DNA from: Strigamia acuminata
Lineage: Eukaryota > Arthropoda > Chilopoda > Geophilomorpha > Linotaeniidae
Assembly: GCA_949358305.1 (NCBI GenBank)
Contig: OX442324.1
Location: forward strand, 3,230,001 to 3,294,000
Length of the DNA stretch: 64,000 nt
Reading direction: 5' to 3'
Every line of letters starts with the position of its first letter. Positions within the stretch are counted from its first letter, which is position 1. The translations under genes and the position numbers were made by a program. A model generated the notes under the pieces. That model saw only the letters and a list, made by a program, of their open reading frames with translations, had not been told where the DNA came from and did not search any database. Positions 57,647-64,000 of the stretch are shown piece by piece.

Positions 57647-60154
57647 TCATTTCCAACCAAACAGAGTGGTTTTACTTGTTTTACCGGCTACGGATGTTGT
57701 GATTGGTGGTTTGTACTGCGGTGGATAGCCTAGAATATCGTAAAGCCACTCACATTCGTCAGCCTAGAATTAAAAATTTAAATTTAGAGTCAATTTAATG
57801 CTAAATTGATGCGTAAACTTACTTGGATCATGAGTTTAGCCCTGCTTACTTTAACGTAATTCTTTGGAATGTAAGCAACAATGATTTTCAGTGGTTCCGA
57901 ATTAATCCCCGGTAACATTCCGGATTCCGGGTAGATTTTAAAATCGTTGTCGCTCTTTGGTAGAAAATAAGCGTGAAATAAAACAGCTCGTCTAGAAAAA
58001 ATTTTTTTTTAATGAATTATTCAACACTTATGTAAATCTCGAATCTTTTTGACGGAACTCGGTAGGACTGCGAAGTCTAATCTCGTATGTATTGAACTTA
58101 GGGTCGCTGTCAATTGCCTTGATTATAATGTTATTGTCAGCGTCGGGTTCGGTTGCAATGAATGATAAAGGTAATTTCCAAATTCCTCCCGCTGTACTTC
58201 GAATTGTAAAAGGCGCATTCACTCTTCACAAATTAAAATCAAATTAATTTTTTTTTTTTTTTAAAATCAAAATCAAAATCAACAAATTTTTATACTTCAT
58301 TGTGACCAACGGATAAAACTCGATCCGAAACACCAATTCGGCCACATTGGATTTACAATCCCAACTTTCCCTATCGAGTGAAACTTTTGTAAAATTATTT
58401 AACAAAGATTCTTTACCAGGAACTTGAATTTGATAAGTAAATCTTTCACTTCCTAATATTTAAAAATAATCAATAAAATAAAATAATAATTTAAATCCCG
58501 GCACTAAATTTTCAAACTTTACGACGCTCTAACCTAGCGAAATGCCTTGATTCGCACTCGGTGGTACACAGTGGTGTAAATGTAATGCTAATTGCTCAAC
58601 CAAAATCTTTTTCGCTTGACATTTTAAAATTCTTTGCTTTCGATCAATTGTATACTCTGGGATTCCATAAATGTGAAAAGTCCAAACCACTTCTTTAGGT
58701 TGTTCTTTATCTGCCAGTAAATAAAAAAGATAAATTCAATAAAACATTGTACGATTTAAAGTAAACAAACCTTGATCTAAAAACAACCATAACTTCTTAT
58801 CGGCCCTTTGCAACGAGACCAAAAGCATGGCTTTGTACTCCCGCATGTGCCTCGCGCGGAAAAAAATCGGAATTTGAAATTCAGCTCGACCTTTCAAAAA
58901 TATTCCTTCCAGGTGCTCCAACGGGATAGTGAAACACGTATCAGTTCGATCTCTCCCCGGTTCTAACATTTATTAGAATTATTTCGTTGAAAAAAACGTA
59001 TAAATTCAATTCAATTCAAATTCAATTCACCCTTAAAAGTGATCTTCGCGTAAGCATCGAACACGGTCGGGTTGAGAAAATTTATCGTGTACGAATTCGT
59101 CATTCCCAACGGTGTGTTAATGTATATATTTATTGTATCCGTTGGATACAAACCGATTCCTTGAACGTAAAAAATTATATCTCCTAACTGATGAAAAGAA
59201 AAACATTTATTTTTCATTTTTATTTTTATTTTTCAATTAAATCACGACTCTCTTACTTGCTTGCTTGAAAACGTAAACTTATTCTTAAATCTTTGAATTC
59301 CAGACGGTGTAAAACGATACACAACTGGCGTTTCGGAACTTGCCGGAAGTGAAAGCGTTACCTCTCCTTCACCGAAAGTGTAATTAAGGGAATCTGAATA
59401 CACCACGTCAACCGATACCTGTTCATTGCAGCAATTTTTAAGCATCAACGTTTCAGTCACTGTCCTTCGAATTTGAAAAGAAATGAAAAATACATGCTAG
59501 AATCCGCCATTTGTGTAAAAAAAAAAAAAAATAGGCCTATTTACTTTCCCAACTGACAAGGCACATCCGGCAAATAGGTCGGCAATGGCGGAAGTGCAAG
59601 TAATTTGAGGTAATACCAAAATTCACCGACTTCCGGATGACAAAATATAAGCCTGGAAAAAAAATCAACTTGAATAAAAATATGCGCCGGTTGAGACATC
59701 CGTTTTACCGTCCATCTGCGTGACCAATTCTGAGCGGCGTGTACATCAAGCGATAAACTTCCTTCTTTCCTGAATTGACCTGCATTACTCCGCTGCCGCT
59801 CAATCCCTCTCCTTCAATTTGAACACTTAAAACCATAAGCTCGGTAGTTGGGTTTTTTATTGTAGTGTCTAGTATTGTCGACTCCTGAAACGTAAAATTA
59901 AAATAAAATTAAAATAAAATAAAATAAAATACAAAAATAAAATACAAAAATAAAATACAAAATAAAAATACAAAAAAAAAAATACAAAAATAAAATACAA
60001 AAAAAAATACAAAAATAAAATTATTATTCTTTTTACCATTAAATTGCAACTTATGGTGATGGTTTTTTCAGCCGCAGCGGGCGATGCTGTAATATCTAGA
60101 CTTGCCCATACGATATACCCGATCCAATCTTCTAGATAATATACTTGTAAGAAT

Positions 60155-60205
<51 letters not shown>

Positions 60206-63200
60206 TAAAAAAACTAAATATAAACAAAACCTGAGTCGTCCTGTATTGCTACTCCGTTTTCCAGTTCGTCGCCATCACTATCAATTTCACTAAATTCACA
60301 AATATCATTATTACGATTTTTAATTGACTTTTTTAGATGATTATTTACTGATCGGTTGGTATGACCCTAAAACTTAACGTCCCAGCAAAATGGCCGCTTG
60401 TTAGGCAATATATTTCTAGTGGATAAATTCCTTTGCACAGAGGCGGTACCGATATAGTTGGAGGACCACTTAAAAATATTAAATCCGATTCAACCTAAAA
60501 AAAAAAAATTTAATTTTAATTAAAAAAATTCTTCAATTTTGTTTGTAAAAACACCTGAAATGTGAATTTTTTTAATGTAATATTCGGAACTTCGATGTCT
60601 TTACGAATCATCTGTCTCGCTTGACACAAAAACGTGTGCGAAACGAACGGGTAAGGGTGAAGAGCTCTTCCGAGCAAATTAAAATTGTATTCCATGCCAT
60701 CAAACTCGTTAACAAACTTCAAACTTCCCAAAACCGTACTTTCTTTCATAGGCCAAAACACGAGCGAGTAGTTCTGCGTGCTGTGACTTGGCACGTCGAG
60801 TTTCGGAGGCCCAGAAAAACCACGGCCTTCAATGTGCGTGATCAAACTCCAATCAAAAGTTGTGATATTCGTCTAAAAAATGAAAATAAAAATAAATTAA
60901 AACCTTCACAAAATTTTAAAATAGCCACAATTGGTATATCCTGTGCGATGGCTTGATGCGCAGGAGTCGAGAATTCCAAAAACGCCAAAGGAATTGTGGA
61001 ATTTGCACACAATTGTATCTGATAGACTCTGATGTCTCGAGGACTCTTTAAAATAAGCCGACTTAGGAAATAGCCGTGCACAGAAGGTTGGATTTTAATA
61101 ATTAATAAATTAGATAATTGTTCAGCATCTAAAAAAAAAATTTAAAATTCAAAATTTAATTACGCGATGTGCGCGCACCGTGTGGCAAAACCGACAATTA
61201 ACGCACCGTGTTTAGGCTTACAGCGTGGGTGTTTGGAAAACGGACAAGGTTTATGGTAATCCGGCGCTACCACTTTGTGGGAATTCGGATATTCGAATTT
61301 CTCACAGTCCATTTCGACTTGGAACAACTTTTCGTTGGCATCAGTTTTCTCCAAGTATTCATTTGGAAGCACATCCGACGCGTAATTGTACAGCAATGCA
61401 GAAAACATGTTCAATAAGCTCTCCGTTTCGAGTGTGTCGGTGCCTTGTCTCTTAACGTACTCGGGCGAAGATAAATACTAAAAAAAAAACCAATTAGAAT
61501 CATGTAAATCAGGCGTAGCTTTGCCCGAACAAATCAACCATCTGCGAGGCCTGAACCAGCGCTTTAGTGAGAACGACATTTTCAAAAGGAATTGGAAGTT
61601 CGACGACGCAGTTGTCTCCGACCGTGCAATTCACGTGAATTATCCCGTCTCCTTTTAAATATTCCTCGCCGGCATTTTTTCCTGCGTAGAAAATCAATTT
61701 ATAAAAAGGTAGGAATTTACATTTTATGTTATACCCGTTATCATATCGGCATCGCCAGAATACGGCATTTGCGAGGGCAATAAAACATCACCCACAATGG
61801 AGTAGATAAAATCGCCGATCTTTTCGCTCGAGAAAATGATGAAACATTGTCGCTTGTTCATGAGCAAAGGCGTAAATAAAATGTTTAGATCCGTACTTCC
61901 TCTCGCTTCGAGAAATATTTCACTTTTACTGCAGTGAAAGAAGCGAATCAATTCACATTGGTTGTCTACAAATGATCGGAAAAGAATTAAAAATTCGTTG
62001 TTGTTTTTTTTTTAAAAAGGGGCAACATTTTCTTTATTTTATCACCAGGATTATATGCAAGTTCTTCTTCCTTGTACATGCATTCTTGAAGCGATATGTT
62101 GAAAACTCCTCCCTCATTGAAACTGTTTTTAATTCGCACAACTTTTAATTTCTGGTCGTAGCAGTTCGAGTCGATGTTTATTATTTCCTATACACATGAA
62201 AAATCGAGAATTTAGAGAGACACACAAAATATTGCTTTTATCTTGTTTGCACTACAATATATTTAATTTTGGGCTCAATACCACCCTAGAACAGGTCATT
62301 CTAAACTTTTTTAAAAAGAAAAAAAATCTAAAAAACCGATTTTTAGGCAAGATAACCGAGATATACGAAATAACATGCAAATGTATGGGAAAACAGTGAC
62401 GCCATTAATCAGTTACAATACTCACCACAGGTTGCGCATATATGAGTTTCGCATCCAAATTGAACACCATGCTAACACCAGGGGTAGGACCGATCTTTTT
62501 AGCTTGTAAATGAAGCACGGCCGGACCGGGATTAATCTGTTTGTTTTTACATTCGATGCTTATGCTAAATTTTCCATTAGGCGCAATAGTAAACTGCGAA
62601 TGAGTGCACGTGTAGTTTCTCTTGCCCGGTCCAGCTATTAGAGTCTTGTAGCCAATCATTTTAGTACCGGGGTTGGTTAATATCATCTGAAATCGATTGA
62701 ATTGTCATCATTAGTACAGTGAAATATATAGGAGCTAATTTTCTGTTATTTTCTTACCTGCTTGACCACAGGTACGTTCAAATGGCCTCGAAAAAGGATC
62801 GATGCTTTTGCTAACAAATTCGGAATGCGTTCGAATAAATATACACAAAACATGAGCATGGCAACGGGGTGAGGGTTCATGATGTCTGTAGGCTGGAAGA
62901 TAAAACTCGAGTATTAAAATGGAAATGAAAACAAACAATGGTTCACCTTAATGTCGTATTCTTTTCCTAAATCTTCAAGTATGCTAACTATTCTTGTCGC
63001 ATTGTGTCGGATTTGTTCTGGTGTTGTTGGCTTCCCATACATGTCCCTCAATCTATGCTCAACCTATCAAATAATTTTCAAAAATTTTCGGGAAATTTTC
63101 AAAAATTTTACGGAAATTTTAAAAAAATTTACGGAAATTTTAAAAAATTTTACGGAAATTTTCAAAAATTTTACGGAAATTTTAAAAAATTTTACGAAAT

Positions 63201-64000
63201 TTTCAAAAATTTTACGAAATTTTCAAAAATTTTACGAAATTTTAAAAAATTTTACGAATTTTTCAAAAATTTAACGGTAATTTTCAAAAATTTTACTAAA
63301 TTTTTAGAAGTTTTCGGAAATTTTCAGAAATTTTCGTAATTTTTTTAATTTTTCGATATTTTTCATCAATTCGAAAAACCAAACTCACAATAATGGATGC
63401 ATAAGCAGAAAAAACGGCCGCAAATGGAAGACTGTCCATTAAATTGGTGTCAAAATTGATTATCCACCTTTTTGTTGGTTTTTCACCAACGGTTAACGCG
63501 CATAAATTATCTAACTCCGATTCGTAGAGCTTATTGAGCCAGATGAGAATAATCCGTTCTGAACTACTGTACAGATTACTGGAAAATTGATTAATTCCAG
63601 CCAGAGAAATCGAAGTCATTGAACCATTAGCGCGGGGAATTTCAATCGTCGGGTAAGTTTGGCGACAAATCCGATACAGAACCAGCGTCTAAATCAAAAA
63701 GAAATAAATATCAACCATCAATGCATCAATCCCAATTAACGAACCTTGTAAATCTGAAGCAAATATTGTGTCCAACATTTGGTTGAGAGTTCCCGAAAAG
63801 CATCGCGATCCAATTCCGGAGATGGTGGATACACTTTAAGACTCTCGTTGCTGCTTCGAAACCGTAACCAAATTAAATAATTCGTATAACTTAACAGGTA
63901 TTCCGGTTTGATTCCCGACAAGCAGCCATTTTGTGATCTGTACAATTTATTTGTAATTTATTTACCAATTAAATTCCAATTAAATTTTCTTACTGAAGAA
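57647..64000 (-). CDS. CFAP47: Cilia- and flagella-associated protein 47, 3' half (partial)
   Basis: Large axonemal protein needed for sperm flagella; the 5' part lies beyond the window. Exons on the minus strand: 64000-63994 (cut), 63937-63745, 63688-63389, 63063-62947, 62892-62758, 62686-62426, 62187-62046, 61965-61735, 61681-61539, 61477-61207, 61128-60929, 60872-60555, 60494-60349, 60289-60231, 60131-60037, 59884-59709, 59652-59545, 59464-59257, 59187-59031, 58962-58771, 58710-58534, 58452-58296, 58223-58059, 57991-57823 and 57763-57647. About 1,414 codons in one continuous phase. The first exons form a calponin-homology domain (ILIWLNKLYESE, RWIINFDTNLMDSLPFAAVF). Repeated ASH/MSP-like beta modules follow (FWYYLKLLALPPLP, EGRGFSGPPKLDVPSHS). 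Donors at 61539 (GTTGAT) and 58059 (GTTCCG) are weak and chosen by phase. All other junctions are conventional. Confidence 0.9.
63066..63350. repeat. About 21-bp minisatellite in CFAP47 intron
   Basis: Roughly 13 imperfect units of ACGGAAATTTTCAAAAATTT with sub-variants lacking a G, in the intron between the two calponin-homology exons. Confidence 0.88.

Overview
This is a stretch of an AT-rich invertebrate animal genome. The evidence is spliced genes with GT-AG introns (many only 55-80 bp, some several kb), AATAAA polyadenylation signals, single-domain hexokinases of invertebrate length, and genes for motile cilia (CFAP47, DZANK1). Compact introns, abundant TA-flanked MITEs and these ciliary genes would suit a tunicate or another soft-bodied invertebrate, but the phylum is a guess. 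All exon models were built by hand from reading frames, splice sites and phase agreement. Family names rest on remembered conserved motifs, not on a search.

Layout. 0.5-3.9 kb (-): USP38/USP35-type deubiquitinase. 4.8-7.3 kb (-): DZANK1 (zinc ribbons plus ankyrin), head-to-head across about 0.3 kb with an unrecognised 173-residue helical protein (7.6-8.3 kb, +). 9.2-13.6 and 14.0-16.2 kb (+): tandem hexokinase genes; the first looks catalytically normal, the second has lost the Thr-Lys pair that contacts glucose. 16.4-17.0 kb (+): SAP18, with a CRE site in its promoter. 20.0-38.1 kb (-): SOBP, three coding exons spread over 18 kb, with introns full of minisatellites. 40.0-40.9 kb: an SLC22-type pseudogene cut by a MITE. 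42.9-49.3 and 50.5-55.2 kb (+): two intact SLC22-like transporters with the same 11-exon structure. 55.4-57.3 kb (-): an SLC10/P3-type sodium-solute transporter. 57.6-64.0 kb (-): the 3' half of CFAP47, running off the right edge.

There is no operon-like pathway here. The themes are local tandem duplication and divergence (hexokinase, SLC22), ciliary genes at both ends, and a rich layer of non-coding repeats. The most unusual non-coding signal is that many unrelated minisatellites have units of about 20-21 or 30-33 bp carrying A/T tracts spaced about 10 bp apart, as expected for curved or nucleosome-phasing DNA. In one array the unit changes from 31 to 21 bp by loss of about one helical turn. 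MITEs of at least eight families sit in the introns, six of them packed into one SLC22 intron.
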